64,000 bases of DNA from Corynebacterium renale (GTDB lineage: Bacteria; Actinomycetota; Actinomycetes; Mycobacteriales; Mycobacteriaceae), in assembly GCF_002563965.1 (NCBI RefSeq), contig NZ_PDJF01000001.1, forward strand, positions 248,001 to 312,000. The letters run 5' to 3'. Below the pieces are notes generated by a model that saw nothing but the letters and a program-made list of their open reading frames with translations, ran no database searches and was not told the DNA's origin. The position numbers were made by a program, and so were the translations under genes. Shown here in pieces: positions 7,659 to 17,000 of this stretch (within the stretch, counting starts at the first letter, position 1; each line of letters begins with the position of its first letter).

Positions 7659-9002
7659 TTAAACGCTAGCGACCACTGCGGCTAACTGGCCGGCAAGTTT
7701 ACGCGCCTGGTCTTCTTCTGCTGCTTCCACCATGACGCGGAACAGTTCCTCAGTACCGGACGGGCGCAGCAGAACGCGGCCGGTGGAGCCAAGTTCTTCC
7801 TCAGCTTCTGCGATAGCTTCCTTCACCTGTGGGTTATCGGCAACCGCAGCTTTGTCGGACACGGGGACGTTCACCAGTACCTGTGACAGGACCTTCATCA
7901 CGCTGGCCAATTCCGCAATCGACTTACCGGTTTCTGCCATGCGTGCCATGAGCGACAACCCGGTGAGGACACCATCACCGGTGGTCGCAAACTCCGGAAT
8001 GATGATGTGCCCGGATTGCTCGCCACCCAAATCCAGACCGGAACGGTTCAGTTCCTCAAGAACATAACGGTCGCCCACTGCGGTAGAAACAACGTCAATG
8101 CCTTCGCGCTCCATAGCGAGTTTCAGGCCCAAGTTACTCATCACGGTGGCAACCAGGGTGTTGCGACGCAGATCATTGGCTTCTTTTTTCGCAACCGCAA
8201 GAATCGCCATAATCTGGTCACCATCAACGACGTTACCTTCAGCGTCGACGGCCAAGCAGCGGTCGGCGTCGCCGTCGTGAGCCAAACCAATGTCTGCCCC
8301 GTGCTCACGGACTGCCTGCTGCACCTGCTCGATGTGGGTGGAACCGCAATTATCGTTGATGTTAAAAGCGTTTGGCTCATTGTGGATGGCAATTACATTC
8401 GCGCCCGCTGCCCCGTACGCCAGTGGAGCCACCTCCGAAGCCGCGCCATTCGCGCAGTCCACGACGACGGTGATCCCCTTCAAATCCTGCTGCACTGCCT
8501 GGCGCAGGTGCGCAAGGTAGCGGTCCTGGGCGTCTGGTGCCTCCTCGATGACTCGCCCTACACCGTGACCGGTTGGTCCGCCTTCTTCGAGGTCAGCCAT
8601 AACTGCCTCGATTTCGTCTTCGATTTCGTCAGCAAGCTTCTTGCCGCCGGCGGCGAAAAACTTGATGCCATTATCGGGCATTGGATTGTGGGACGCGGAG
8701 ATCATGACGCCCATATCAGCACCATAATCATCAGTCAGGAAAGCCAGGCCGGGCGTCGGGATGACACCAACCCGGAGCACATCAACACCACGTGAAGCCA
8801 TGCCTGCGGCCAGGGCCGCCGCCAGCATCTCACCGGACACGCGCGGGTCACGCCCCACCAACGCGACGGGGTGCCTATTGGAAGATCGCTTATCCCGGGT
8901 GAGCACTTCCGCTGCAGCAGCTCCCAGTTTCAGCGCCAAAGACACTGTAAGAACTTTGTTCGCCTTACCGCGGACACCGTCAGTACCAAAAAGTCGAGTC
9001 AT
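7659..9002 (-). CDS. glmM: Phosphoglucosamine mutase
   Basis: 447 residues, the normal length. GlmM interconverts glucosamine-6-phosphate and glucosamine-1-phosphate, a cytoplasmic step towards UDP-GlcNAc for peptidoglycan. Visible are the N-terminal [10 protein letters not shown], the phosphoserine loop [12 protein letters not shown] with S104 as the phosphorylated serine, the metal-binding DGDADR loop, the sugar-binding GGEQSGH and the phosphate-binding RPSGTE near the C-terminus. In related genomes it follows rplM-rpsI directly. Here an IS30 element and an rpsI terminator separate them, so its expression must come from its own promoter (a CATAAT box lies just upstream) or from the element. 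Confidence 0.97.
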   Translation of the reverse strand: MTRLFGTDGVRGKANKVLTVSLALKLGAAAAEVLTRDKRSSNRHPVALVGRDPRVSGEMLAAALAAGMASRGVDVLRVGVIPTPGLAFLTDDYGADMGVMISASHNPMPDNGIKFFAAGGKKLADEIEDEIEAVMADLEEGGPTGHGVGRVIEEAPDAQDRYLAHLRQAVQQDLKGITVVVDCANGAASEVAPLAYGAAGANVIAIHNEPNAFNINDNCGSTHIEQVQQAVREHGADIGLAHDGDADRCLAVDAEGNVVDGDQIMAILAVAKKEANDLRRNTLVATVMSNLGLKLAMEREGIDVVSTAVGDRYVLEELNRSGLDLGGEQSGHIIIPEFATTGDGVLTGLSLMARMAETGKSIAELASVMKVLSQVLVNVPVSDKAAVADNPQVKEAIAEAEEELGSTGRVLLRPSGTEELFRVMVEAAEEDQARKLAGQLAAVVASV

Positions 9003-9014
9003 GCCACCATTATG
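9003..9014 (-). promoter_or_regulatory. Candidate -10 box directly before glmM
   Basis: Minus-strand CATAAT (9009-9014) lies 6 nt from the glmM ATG, a spacing that suits a leaderless transcript. No good -35 is seen. If real, it leaves glmM with a promoter between the gene and the insertion element. Confidence 0.3.
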
Positions 9015-9087
9015 CCGTGCCGCCCAGACATCACTCCACCCGGGCGTTCGAATGCCTCCCCATGCTTTACGACGCCTTAAGTTCAGA

Positions 9088-9101
9088 GGGTCGTTGCAAC
9101 A
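9088..9101. repeat. IS30 left inverted repeat
   Basis: Left terminal repeat of the insertion sequence, 14 bp identical in inverted orientation to the right end. Confidence 0.85.
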
Positions 9102-9122
9102 CTTTCCCTAAGGAGTGTGGCA

Positions 9123-10763
9123 ATGACTACCAGTTATGGGCCTTATCATTCGTTATCCGAGTCTGATCGTGTACGACTAATCGCGTTAGTGACACGCGGT
9201 CGCAGCGTGCGTTCCTCCGCCTATGAAATCGGCTGTAACTACGGACATGCGTTAAATTTTTGCCACGCCCACAAACTCATCGAACCACGCAAGAGACAAC
9301 GACCACTTAATCACAACACCCCGGTTATCAAAGAGTTCCTGACACGTGTTCGACATGGACAATCAGTCCACGCCGCGGCAGTTCAATGCGGAATCAATGA
9401 CACTGCTGCGTATGCGATTGCAATGGATGCCGGCTGTCATATCCGCTTAAGCAGGTACCAGCGCAGGGTTCGGCAGACTCAACTTCGTGTGGAATACCTC
9501 CGGCTACGTTTAGCAAGTGTGCCTTCTGGTGATGCTGGGCGTGCACTCGGTATTGAGAGATCGATGAGGCAAGATTTCGAACGCGGTCTGTTTAAAACAA
9601 ACGGCTCACGCAAAGAGTTCGTCGGTGTTGGTATCGATGCCATCACGTATAAAAGACTTATGATCACGCTGCGCCAACGCCATGATCTCGTTGACTCTGG
9701 ACGATTGCGTCCACCGGCATTGCCACATGGGGTTGATCCATACAAACCTATTAGCGCTCGCTATATCTGCTTCGAAGAACGAGTACTTATTGCTGATTTG
9801 CTGCGTGAGCATACCTCGGTTCGTGAAATCAGTCGCCGACTTGGGCGAAGTGCTTCATCAATTGCTCGAGAAATTAGACGCAATCGCAGTGCGGAAGGCC
9901 CGTATCGTGCAGAAACTGCTCAGTTGAAAGCGTGCGCACGTCGGCTGCGTCCTAAACTACCCAAGTTATTAGCAGATAAACGATTATGGGAGTACGTGTG
10001 TAATGGGTTGCGGGCACAATGGTCGCCTGAACAGATTGCTCATCGACTCCCTGTTGATTTTCCCGATGACAAGGACATGCGTATTAGCCACGAAACTATC
10101 TACGATGCTTTCTACCTGCAGTCGAAAGGTAAGCTCAGTGAGCTAGGTTTGACACTGCCTCGGGGTAGGAAGAAACGCAAGAAACGACTCCCCCGGGTTG
10201 ACACTCCTACTCAGCAACGATTCGTTGATGACATGATCATGATCGATGAACGACCTGAAGAAGTCGCTGAGCGTATTTTGCCTGGACACTGGGAAGGGGA
10301 CCTCATTTTAGGCAAAAATAACAAATCAGCAGTGATCACTTTGGTGGAACGTGTCAGCAGGTTCGTCGTGTTAGGTCACCTGCCTGGGCGCCATAGCAGT
10401 GATGAGGTACTTGCAGCGTTAAAGAAAACAGTTGGCACGATCGACGAAGCGATGTGGTCATCGATTACCTGGGATCAGGGAAGCGAGATGGCTGGTCATA
10501 AGGCTTTTACGATGGCTACAGATATACCCATTTATTTCTGTCATCCTGGTTCACCATGGGAACGTGGAAGTAACGAGAATACTAACGGGCGACTCCGGCG
10601 GAATCTTCCGAAAAGTAGTGATTTGTCAGTCTACAGCGCACATGATCTTGAAATGATTGCCAATATCCACAACCACACACCACGTAAAGCATTGCAATGG
10701 AAGACTCCGGCGGAAGTTATGGCAGAGGCTCTGGCACAAACCGGTAGCATTAGACGGGATTAA
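9123..10763 (+). CDS. IS30-family transposase
   Basis: 546 residues and intact. The catalytic DDE core is clear: D393 in GHWEGDLI, D451 in TWDQGSEM and E485 in RGSNENTNGRLRR, with the 33-residue D-to-E spacing typical of IS30. Upstream is the IS30 helix-turn-helix (SVREISRRLGRSASSIAREI, about residues 235-254). The N-terminal 200 residues contain further HTH-like segments, making it longer than the classical 380-residue IS30 enzyme but like the long actinobacterial subgroup. ATG 9123 is chosen because AAGGAG lies 7 nt upstream; a GTG at 9117 is in frame but overlaps that site. The element should be transposition-competent. Confidence 0.95.
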   Translation: MTTSYGPYHSLSESDRVRLIALVTRGRSVRSSAYEIGCNYGHALNFCHAHKLIEPRKRQRPLNHNTPVIKEFLTRVRHGQSVHAAAVQCGINDTAAYAIAMDAGCHIRLSRYQRRVRQTQLRVEYLRLRLASVPSGDAGRALGIERSMRQDFERGLFKTNGSRKEFVGVGIDAITYKRLMITLRQRHDLVDSGRLRPPALPHGVDPYKPISARYICFEERVLIADLLREHTSVREISRRLGRSASSIAREIRRNRSAEGPYRAETAQLKACARRLRPKLPKLLADKRLWEYVCNGLRAQWSPEQIAHRLPVDFPDDKDMRISHETIYDAFYLQSKGKLSELGLTLPRGRKKRKKRLPRVDTPTQQRFVDDMIMIDERPEEVAERILPGHWEGDLILGKNNKSAVITLVERVSRFVVLGHLPGRHSSDEVLAALKKTVGTIDEAMWSSITWDQGSEMAGHKAFTMATDIPIYFCHPGSPWERGSNENTNGRLRRNLPKSSDLSVYSAHDLEMIANIHNHTPRKALQWKTPAEVMAEALAQTGSIRRD

Positions 10764-10770
10764 TCGTCGT

Positions 10771-10784
10771 TGTTGCAACGACCC
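10771..10784. repeat. IS30 right inverted repeat
   Basis: Right terminal repeat of the insertion sequence, a perfect inverted match to 9088-9101. Confidence 0.85.
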
Positions 10785-10813
10785 CTAGAATTCAAGCGCC
10801 CACCTGAAATGCA

Positions 10814-10842
10814 CAAAACCGCCATCCCGAAAGGATGACGGT
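10814..10842 (-). terminator. Rho-independent terminator after rpsI
   Basis: On the minus strand ACCGTCATCC pairs with GGATGGCGGT (one mismatch, 5-nt loop) and is followed by TTTTG. It closes the rplM-rpsI unit before the insertion element. Confidence 0.8.
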
Positions 10843-10886
10843 ATGTGTCCACACGCTGGTACCAGGGGGTACCTGCAGCGGGGAAA

Positions 10887-11426
10887 TTAACGCTTGGAGT
10901 ACTGCGGAGCGCGACGGGCCTTGTGCAGACCTGCCTTCTTACGCTCGACGGCACGTGCGTCACGGGTCAGGTAGCCAGCCTTCTTCAGCTCACCGCGGTC
11001 TGCAGGGCTGTAGAGGTTGAGTGCGCGGGCAATTGCCAGACGCATTGCGCCAGCCTGACCGGTTGGGCCACCGCCCTTGAGGTTAGCGACGATGTCGAAC
11101 TGACCTTCACGCTCAAGAAGAACCAGTGGGGACAGAACAGTCTGCTGGTGAATCTTGTTCGGGAAGTAGGTGTCCAGATCGCGGCCGTTGCACTTGATTT
11201 CGCCGGTGCCTGGAACCAGGCGGACACGGACGATGGCGCGCTTACGGCGACCAACGGTCTGGATTGGGCCCTCAACACCAGCTGGTGCTTCAGCCTCAAC
11301 TGCGGTCTCGGATTCTACGGCTACTGCATCACCAATGGTGTTGGTGAACTCTTCAGTAGCTGCAGCAGCTGCTGCGAGGTCCGCTGCGTCTGCTACGTTC
11401 GCGTTTTGGTTGTTTGCCTCAGTCAC
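10887..11426 (-). CDS. rpsI: 30S ribosomal protein S9
   Basis: 179 residues. The S9 domain starts at about residue 57 ([19 protein letters not shown]) and ends with the invariant basic tail RRAPQYSKR that reaches the ribosomal P-site. The preceding 55 residues are Ala/Glu-rich and disordered-looking, an extension typical of corynebacterial S9. The GTG start overlaps the rplM stop by 4 nt (GTGA), so S13 partner-like stoichiometric coupling with L13 is expected at translation. Confidence 0.97.
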   Translation of the reverse strand: MTEANNQNANVADAADLAAAAAATEEFTNTIGDAVAVESETAVEAEAPAGVEGPIQTVGRRKRAIVRVRLVPGTGEIKCNGRDLDTYFPNKIHQQTVLSPLVLLEREGQFDIVANLKGGGPTGQAGAMRLAIARALNLYSPADRGELKKAGYLTRDARAVERKKAGLHKARRAPQYSKR

Positions 11427-11866
11427 TGGGACACCACCTTGATCTCGTAGGTCTCCGGGTTCTGGCCCGCGTGTGGGTGCTCAGCACCAGCGTAAACGTG
11501 CAGCTTCTTGATGGAAGCACGCGACAGCTTGTTGTGTGGCATCATGCCACGTACAGCCTCTTCGACGGTGCGCTCTGGGAACTCGTCCAGGGCACGACCC
11601 AGGGTCATGGACTTCAGTCCACCCGGGTAGCCGGAGTGACGGTAACGCATTTCGCGCTCACGCTTGTTGGAGCTAACTGCAACTTTGTCAGCGTTAATGA
11701 TGATGACGTGGTCACCACAGTCAACGTTCGGTGCAAACAGTGGCTTGCCCTTGCCACGCAGCAGGTTTGCCGTGTGGGTAGCAAGGCGACCGAGCACCAC
11801 GTCCGTGGCGTCGATGACGTACCACTTGCGGGTAATGTCACCGCTCTTCGGGTGGTAAGTAGACAC
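11423..11866 (-). CDS. rplM: 50S ribosomal protein L13
   Basis: 147 residues, full length. L13 is an early-assembly protein of the large subunit. Recognisable are [16 protein letters not shown], the central [15 protein letters not shown] and [13 protein letters not shown], then the MMPHNKL motif. First gene of the rplM-rpsI operon; a purine-rich AAGGAG precedes the ATG at 11866. The promoter probably lies about 130 bp upstream. Confidence 0.98.
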   Translation of the reverse strand: MSTYHPKSGDITRKWYVIDATDVVLGRLATHTANLLRGKGKPLFAPNVDCGDHVIIINADKVAVSSNKREREMRYRHSGYPGGLKSMTLGRALDEFPERTVEEAVRGMMPHNKLSRASIKKLHVYAGAEHPHAGQNPETYEIKVVSQ

Positions 11867-11996
11867 TCGATGACTCCTTAAAAGTCGGTCTTGGGCTGCC
11901 GGCCATCACTGTGCTCAATCATGTACTTAAAAAAGTTTGGGGATTGCCCTTCACGGCGGCCGGTGGAGACCCGCGAAGAAAACACACAGGTTGAAT

Positions 11997-12026
11997 ATCC
12001 TAACGGATTTCTCCCCGATTTCCAAA
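11997..12026 (-). promoter_or_regulatory. Candidate rplM promoter
   Basis: Minus-strand TTTGGA (12021-12026) and TAGGAT (11997-12002) are separated by 18 bp, giving a leader of roughly 125 nt before the rplM ATG. Confidence 0.45.
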
Positions 12027-12053
12027 TAGCACACTAGGGAAAATACACATGTA

Positions 12054-12082
12054 GGCCAGGCGGGATCCTGTACCGCCTGGCC
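12054..12082 (-). terminator. Terminator hairpin after the WXG100 genes
   Basis: A perfect 10-bp stem, GGCCAGGCGG (12054-12063) with CCGCCTGGCC (12073-12082), loop 9 nt. The T-tract on the minus strand is weak. It is the only strong hairpin downstream of the esx genes. Confidence 0.6.
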
Positions 12083-12244
12083 TATCAATTCTGATGTCGC
12101 AAACGTTCAGCAGCATCCCAGGTGGTTCCTACACCTACCTAGCTAGCAACATGGAAGCTAGATGCGCTGACGGGAGCAAAATAGGGGGTATCTCCACGAA
12201 CATCAGAATTGTGTGAGATGTAAGTTTTACCGTTTCTTCATAGA

Positions 12245-12532
12245 TCACCCCCACGACGCAGCAGCTGCTCGGTTAACATCCGCCATTTGGTCATTGCCCT
12301 GGCGGACGGTCTTGGAAATGGTTGCCAAAATCGTATTCAGTTCTGCTGCGGACTTATCCCACCGTGCTTGGGCCTCGTTGTACGCCTCGGCGGACTGACC
12401 TTCCCAGGTGGACACCATGGGCGCCAGGAAGGATTTCAGTTCATCGAGAAGCTGATTGATTCGTGCCGAGGTTGCCTGGATATCAGTGGCGGCGGCGTCA
12501 ATTGCGCCGAATTGGTAACGGATGGTGCTCAT
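12245..12532 (-). CDS. WXG100 family ESX protein (EsxA-like)
   Basis: 95 residues, the classical WXG100 length: two helices joined by the W43-E-G45 turn (STWEGQSAEAYNEAQ). Such proteins form antiparallel dimers and are exported through the ESX/type VII system. No signal peptide. The C-terminal tail (NRAAAASWG) lacks a YxxxD/E signal, as expected for the EsxA-type partner, which is carried by the other subunit. Last gene of the minus-strand ESX unit, 50 bp after its putative partner. Confidence 0.93.
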   Translation of the reverse strand: MSTIRYQFGAIDAAATDIQATSARINQLLDELKSFLAPMVSTWEGQSAEAYNEAQARWDKSAAELNTILATISKTVRQGNDQMADVNRAAAASWG

Positions 12533-12582
12533 GAGTTCCTGCTTTCACTCAGTGTCAAAGATTTTTTTCGTAGGGTCGGTTC

Positions 12583-12897
12583 TTACAAGCTGAGGCCGGT
12601 GCCCCCGACGTTGGAGAACATCTGCGCGTTCTGTGCTTCAGCATCTTCGAAGTGGCGCGCGTTCGAGCGGATGTTGGTGGAAATGTCGGTGAGCGCCCCC
12701 TGCAGATTGCGGCCGGACTCATCCCACCGGGCCATGAGAGCATCGAAGCTGTTTTGCGCTGCGCCCACCCAGGAGCCGCGTACGCCGTCGACAATTCCGC
12801 GCAAGCGGCCCAATTCCGAAAGCACCTCATCTGCTGTGGAATCAACGTGACCTGCAGCTGCGACCATCACGTCGGCTTCAGTTTTAAACAGTGACAT
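12583..12897 (-). CDS. WXG100 family ESX protein (EsxB-like)
   Basis: 104 residues with the W43-V-G45 turn (GSWVGAAQNSFDALMARW) between two helices. The C-terminal part carries F83-E-D-A-E87, which has the position and spacing of the YxxxD/E export signal of EsxB proteins but with Phe for Tyr; the end (FSNVGGTGLSL) is flexible. This makes it the likely EsxB/CFP-10 counterpart recognised by the third ATPase domain of EccC encoded upstream. Purine-rich GAGGAGGGG precedes the start. Confidence 0.92.
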   Translation of the reverse strand: MSLFKTEADVMVAAAGHVDSTADEVLSELGRLRGIVDGVRGSWVGAAQNSFDALMARWDESGRNLQGALTDISTNIRSNARHFEDAEAQNAQMFSNVGGTGLSL

Positions 12898-13007
12898 GTA
12901 ACTCGCCCCTCCTCGAGACTGTGGCCCTGTGGGCCAGATTTTTACGTGTTCAAGCGCATCTGTTCCGCTTGGTTATATCTGACGGCGCGCAACACCCAAA
13001 AGGTTCC

Positions 13008-14060
13008 CTAACCTACAAAACTCAGTGTTTCTGCAGCTAAACGACATGCCGCTTTGTTGGGAATAGTAGGTTCGTGGCGTGTGTGGCACCCCATAGCCAT
13101 CAGATGTCCGTGCTCCACCCACGTCACCCAATCCACAACCGAGCCATCGCCGGGGATTTCGGAATAGCGCACTCGTGTGCCTTCGAATAAAGGCCCAACA
13201 GGAATGTCGACCGGACGGAGTTCGGGGTCGGACTCAATAGTGGCTACGGCTTCCTTCAAGACCGTTTCCGGAGTGACCGTGTAGATGGGGTCCGCGCTGA
13301 CGTGAATGCGAAGTGTGTCATCGGGCCCGGTAAGCAACCACGTTCCCGGGCGTTCTTCCACAGTAAATCCAGGCGGAGTCTCTACCCGCATCTGGCCGAT
13401 GAGGTGTTCTTGTGACTGCGTTTGTGGGCTGGCCGCGGAGCTCGTGAGCGAACTATGCGGGGACTTCACACTAGCTGACGAGGTTGGAGAAGCCGGAGTA
13501 GTCGCCGCAGCAACTACCTTTTCGTGTGGCGTCGAGGCAGATCCCGTGGTAGCACGGATGGTCCACCAGGCCCCAGCAAGAACTACGACGACGGCAACCG
13601 CGATCAGCGTGGGCGCAAACCATGTACGGCCGTTCATTTCCCAGGTTGATTCATGGTTTGCGCCCTCGCGGGCGCGTGCCATGGAACGTAAACGTCTCCC
13701 TGGTTCAGATTCTTCAGCTCCGGGAGGCTCGGCGGCAACGTCGATGGGATACGCAACTACGCCTTGGGCGACCAAAGTGGCAACCACAATGTCAGTCACC
13801 TCGGGTGATGCATCAACGATGACTTCAATTTCTGGCCATTGCGTAGGTGAAAGAGTGCGCAACTGATCAATAACCGCGCGCGTAGCCCACCCCTCTTGAA
13901 TGCCTGTGCCTGGTAAGTCATACCGGTACACCGTGTCTGGTCCAGTAAAGATCGTGGCAGTATCGACGACCGTCAGCGTAATGGTCAAATGCTGAGCTGC
14001 CGGTGACACTACCCCACGCTCAGCCTGAGTAGCGGTGGCGGATAGTTTATGCGTCCCCAT
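13008..14060 (-). CDS. Type VII secretion-associated membrane protein
   Basis: 350 residues. N-terminal cytoplasmic part (1-140) is followed by one transmembrane helix at about 149-167 (APTLIAVAVVVVLAGAWW), a Ser/Thr/Pro linker (170-215) and an extracytoplasmic domain with paired beta stretches and two Cys near the end (MGCHTR, AACRLAAETL). This architecture fits the actinobacterial type VII secretion-associated family typified by Rv3446c. Its start overlaps the end of eccC by 14 nt, tying it to the secretion apparatus. Its exact role is not established. Confidence 0.8.
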   Translation of the reverse strand: MGTHKLSATATQAERGVVSPAAQHLTITLTVVDTATIFTGPDTVYRYDLPGTGIQEGWATRAVIDQLRTLSPTQWPEIEVIVDASPEVTDIVVATLVAQGVVAYPIDVAAEPPGAEESEPGRRLRSMARAREGANHESTWEMNGRTWFAPTLIAVAVVVVLAGAWWTIRATTGSASTPHEKVVAAATTPASPTSSASVKSPHSSLTSSAASPQTQSQEHLIGQMRVETPPGFTVEERPGTWLLTGPDDTLRIHVSADPIYTVTPETVLKEAVATIESDPELRPVDIPVGPLFEGTRVRYSEIPGDGSVVDWVTWVEHGHLMAMGCHTRHEPTIPNKAACRLAAETLSFVG

Positions 14061-17000
14061 AACCCACCACCTGATCTGACTGCGCTACCTGAATAACACC
14101 CACTAGTTGTCCCCCGCGATCGAACTGCCCACGACCGGGGATCCAACGCTGCGGCTTCAGCCCAAACACTGCGCCTTCTTCCTTGTCACTATCTAGCAAA
14201 AGTACGGCCGGTAATTGGGCTTTGAGCGCGCTCATCAGAGGTTGATACGCGGCACGCCCAACCCCCGATGCAGACCTAGCAAACACGAGGTGCAGGCCCA
14301 CATCCTGGGAATGCGGAATGAGCGCGAGTAGCTCCCGGAGAATGGCGTCATCGATGAGCTCGGCGTCGTCGACAAGCACATAAATGTCAGGCCCATCCCA
14401 CCACGAACGTTGCACCAACTGCTCCGGTGTAATGTCGGTGCCCGGCAGACGCTCCCGCAGAGTGTGGGCCGTCGCTGTGACCAGTTCCCGCATCGCATCC
14501 GGCGTGGCGGCATATCCCGCCACCATCTCCTCCGGGAATGCTCCCAAGTGGGCTCGTCGCGGATCAAGGACGACTAGACGCGCATGAGATCTGCCCAGTT
14601 CGCAGATGCCCTTGGCTGCCGTGCGCAGCGTTGTTGTTTTACCTGCGCCTCGGGAACCGATGACAACCAAATGCTGTGAATCCCAGGGAACGGGCTCGAG
14701 GCGACGGCCTCCCAGGCCGAGAAAAATGGCGTTGCCTTCTTTATCGGGGAGTTCCTCGGACGATAGCGTGGCAGGCAAGACATTCAATTGCGGAACCGGT
14801 TCAGAGTTTTCCCACAGGCGCGTCGCGTGGGCGATGTCCTGATTACTGGTCAGGGCAAACAACACATCCTCTTTCTCGGAGGTAATTCCGCGACCTGGCT
14901 TCGGGGGAATATGTGTCTGAGCGTTCCGGTCAATAAGCGAATCCAAGGGTTCGCCTAGACGCAGTTCGTAGCGCGTTGTAATGAGATCCCTAATCGCAGG
15001 TCGAATCGAGGTCCACCGCGCAGTTGAAATCACCAGGTGAACTTTGGCACGCGGGCCATTAGCAGCGATCGAAGCGACGTTGGAGGCCAATTCCTCGTGT
15101 TCGTCAGCGAAACTGTGCCAGCCGTCGATAAGCAGAACCGTGTGGCGGTCTTCTCCCCCATCATCGATGAGCGCCATGACTTCATCAATGACCCGCGCCA
15201 CCCGCTCGGGGTCTTTGCGGCTTGCGATACCTGCGGTGTGCGGCAAACGGCTGAGTGTTTCCAGCTCGCCGGAGGAAAAATCCACCCCGTAAAACTTCAC
15301 GTGGTCTGGGGAATGCGTCACCGCCAGCGCCGTTGCTAGCGTGCGCAACACCTGCGTCTTGCCAGTCCGGGGCGAGCCGGCAATAGCTATGTGCCCGGCG
15401 CCGGCAGATAAATCCATGATCAGCGGGTCTTGGCGCTGGTAGTAAGGGCGGTCGATGACTCCCACCACGGCCGACAAAGCACCAGGCGCACTGTTGCCTG
15501 CACCCAACTGCATCGCTGCCGAAAGCTCCATGCGAGCAGGCAGGGGTGGTAACCACATGCGATGCGCTCGCTGACCGCGCACTCCTGCTTCCCGGCGCGC
15601 GGCAGCAACAACTGCGCTGAGCAGTGTCTCACCAGTACTTAGGACGGTTTGCTCGGTGACCTGCGCTGACGGCCATTGGGTGAAAGGCCGCACTTCCAAC
15701 AGACTATCCGTCTCCAGCGCGACGGTTTTCTCCAGCGGTCCCGAAACGTAGGCCGCGCGGAAACCAACGACATCGTCTGCTGCCGCTTTGATGTATCCGG
15801 CACCTGGGGTCGTCGGAAGCGTGTAGGCGTCAGGAACACCGAGAACCTGCCGTGATTCCGCAGCTGAGAACGTGCGCAACCCGATGCGGTAGGACAGATG
15901 CGAATCAAGACCTCGCAAACGCCCTTCCTCCAGACGCTGGGAGGCCAGCAGTAAGTGAATCTGTAAGGATCGGCCTAGCCTGCCTACAGCAACAAAGAGA
16001 TCCGCGAAGTCCGGATGCTGCCCTAATAGTTCAGAGAACTCGTCTACGACAATCACCAAAGCCGGAAGCGGTGGCAATGGACTTCCATCGGGGGCGAGAT
16101 CTCCGCGGTTGCGCGCCGCGGTGTAGTCCACGACGTTCGAGAAATTACCAGCCTTACGCAGCAATTCTTGGCGCCGGTTCATCTCCCCGGAGATCGCATC
16201 GTGCATGCGGGCAACCAGGTCTGCTTCCTCCTCGAGGTTAGTAATCACCGCGGAAGTGTGCGGAAGCTTTTCGACGCCCAAAAACGTAGCCCCACCCTTA
16301 AAGTCAACGAGGACTAAGTTGAGGTCGTCGGGACTATGTGTTGCGGCCAACCCAATGACGAACGTCCTGAGGAGTTCCGATTTACCGGAACCCGTCGCAC
16401 CGATGCACAGACCGTGTGGGCCCATTCCGCCGTGCGCAGATTCCTTAATATCTAGTACGACAGGCGCTTTCGTGGTACTCAATCCCAGCGGGACCTGAAG
16501 TTTTTCTGCGTGCGTTCGAGGCTGATCCCATATCTGGCCCAGGTCAATGTCCTCAGTATCAGTAATACCGAGCAATGCCGGATAGTCTTGGCGCACGTCC
16601 TGGACACCTGTCGCGCGCGTGAACCGGGCCAGCCGTCGAGAGCAATCCAAGGCCTGCGCGGTTGTGATTGCGTCAGCGCGACCGATTGTCTCGGGGCCGT
16701 CCTCGGTAACTACTGCAACATTTCCCTCCGACACGTGCAGGGCTAGACCCTCTGCCTGGGCCACCTGGTTAAGAATGCCCGGCTGCAATCCGGCGCAATC
16801 CACGATGAGGGTATGCGCCGAATCATGCAGCGCTTGTATCCCAGCCTGCACCCCAGCCTGCACCTCCACGTTCGCCCCAGAGTTCCCGGCAGAAGCGCTA
16901 TCTACCACCAGAATCCGGTGGTCAGGAGGAGCAGTGCCAACCCCATTCTCACGGGTGTGCGGCAGCCACTTCATCCACTGCCAATCCGGGTTATCTTCCC

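Larger units (their letters stand above)
9088..10784 (+). mobile_element. IS30-family insertion sequence
   Basis: Bounded by a perfect 14-bp inverted repeat, GGGTCGTTGCAACA at 9088-9101 and its complement at 10771-10784. Similarity weakly continues outward (TTCAGA versus TTCTAG), so the true ends may be a few bases further out. It contains a single intact transposase gene on the plus strand, opposite to its neighbours, and its base composition is visibly more AT-rich than the surrounding genes. No clear target-site duplication could be read; IS30 elements usually make 2-3 bp, too short to be sure. It is inserted between the rpsI terminator and glmM. Confidence 0.9.
11867..12244. other. Intergenic region between rplM and the WXG100 genes
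   Basis: 378 bp without a convincing gene. The rplM-proximal part (11867-12030) is its leader and promoter. A strong hairpin at 12054-12082 ends the ESX transcript. The remaining 12083-12244 has short TAGCTAG-type repeats but nothing I can assign. Confidence 0.7.

Noticed and set aside
9081..9087. Target-site duplication of the IS30 element
   Set aside because: The bases outside the 14-bp repeats (…TTCAGA and CTAGAA…) do not give a convincing 2-3 bp duplication, so none is claimed.
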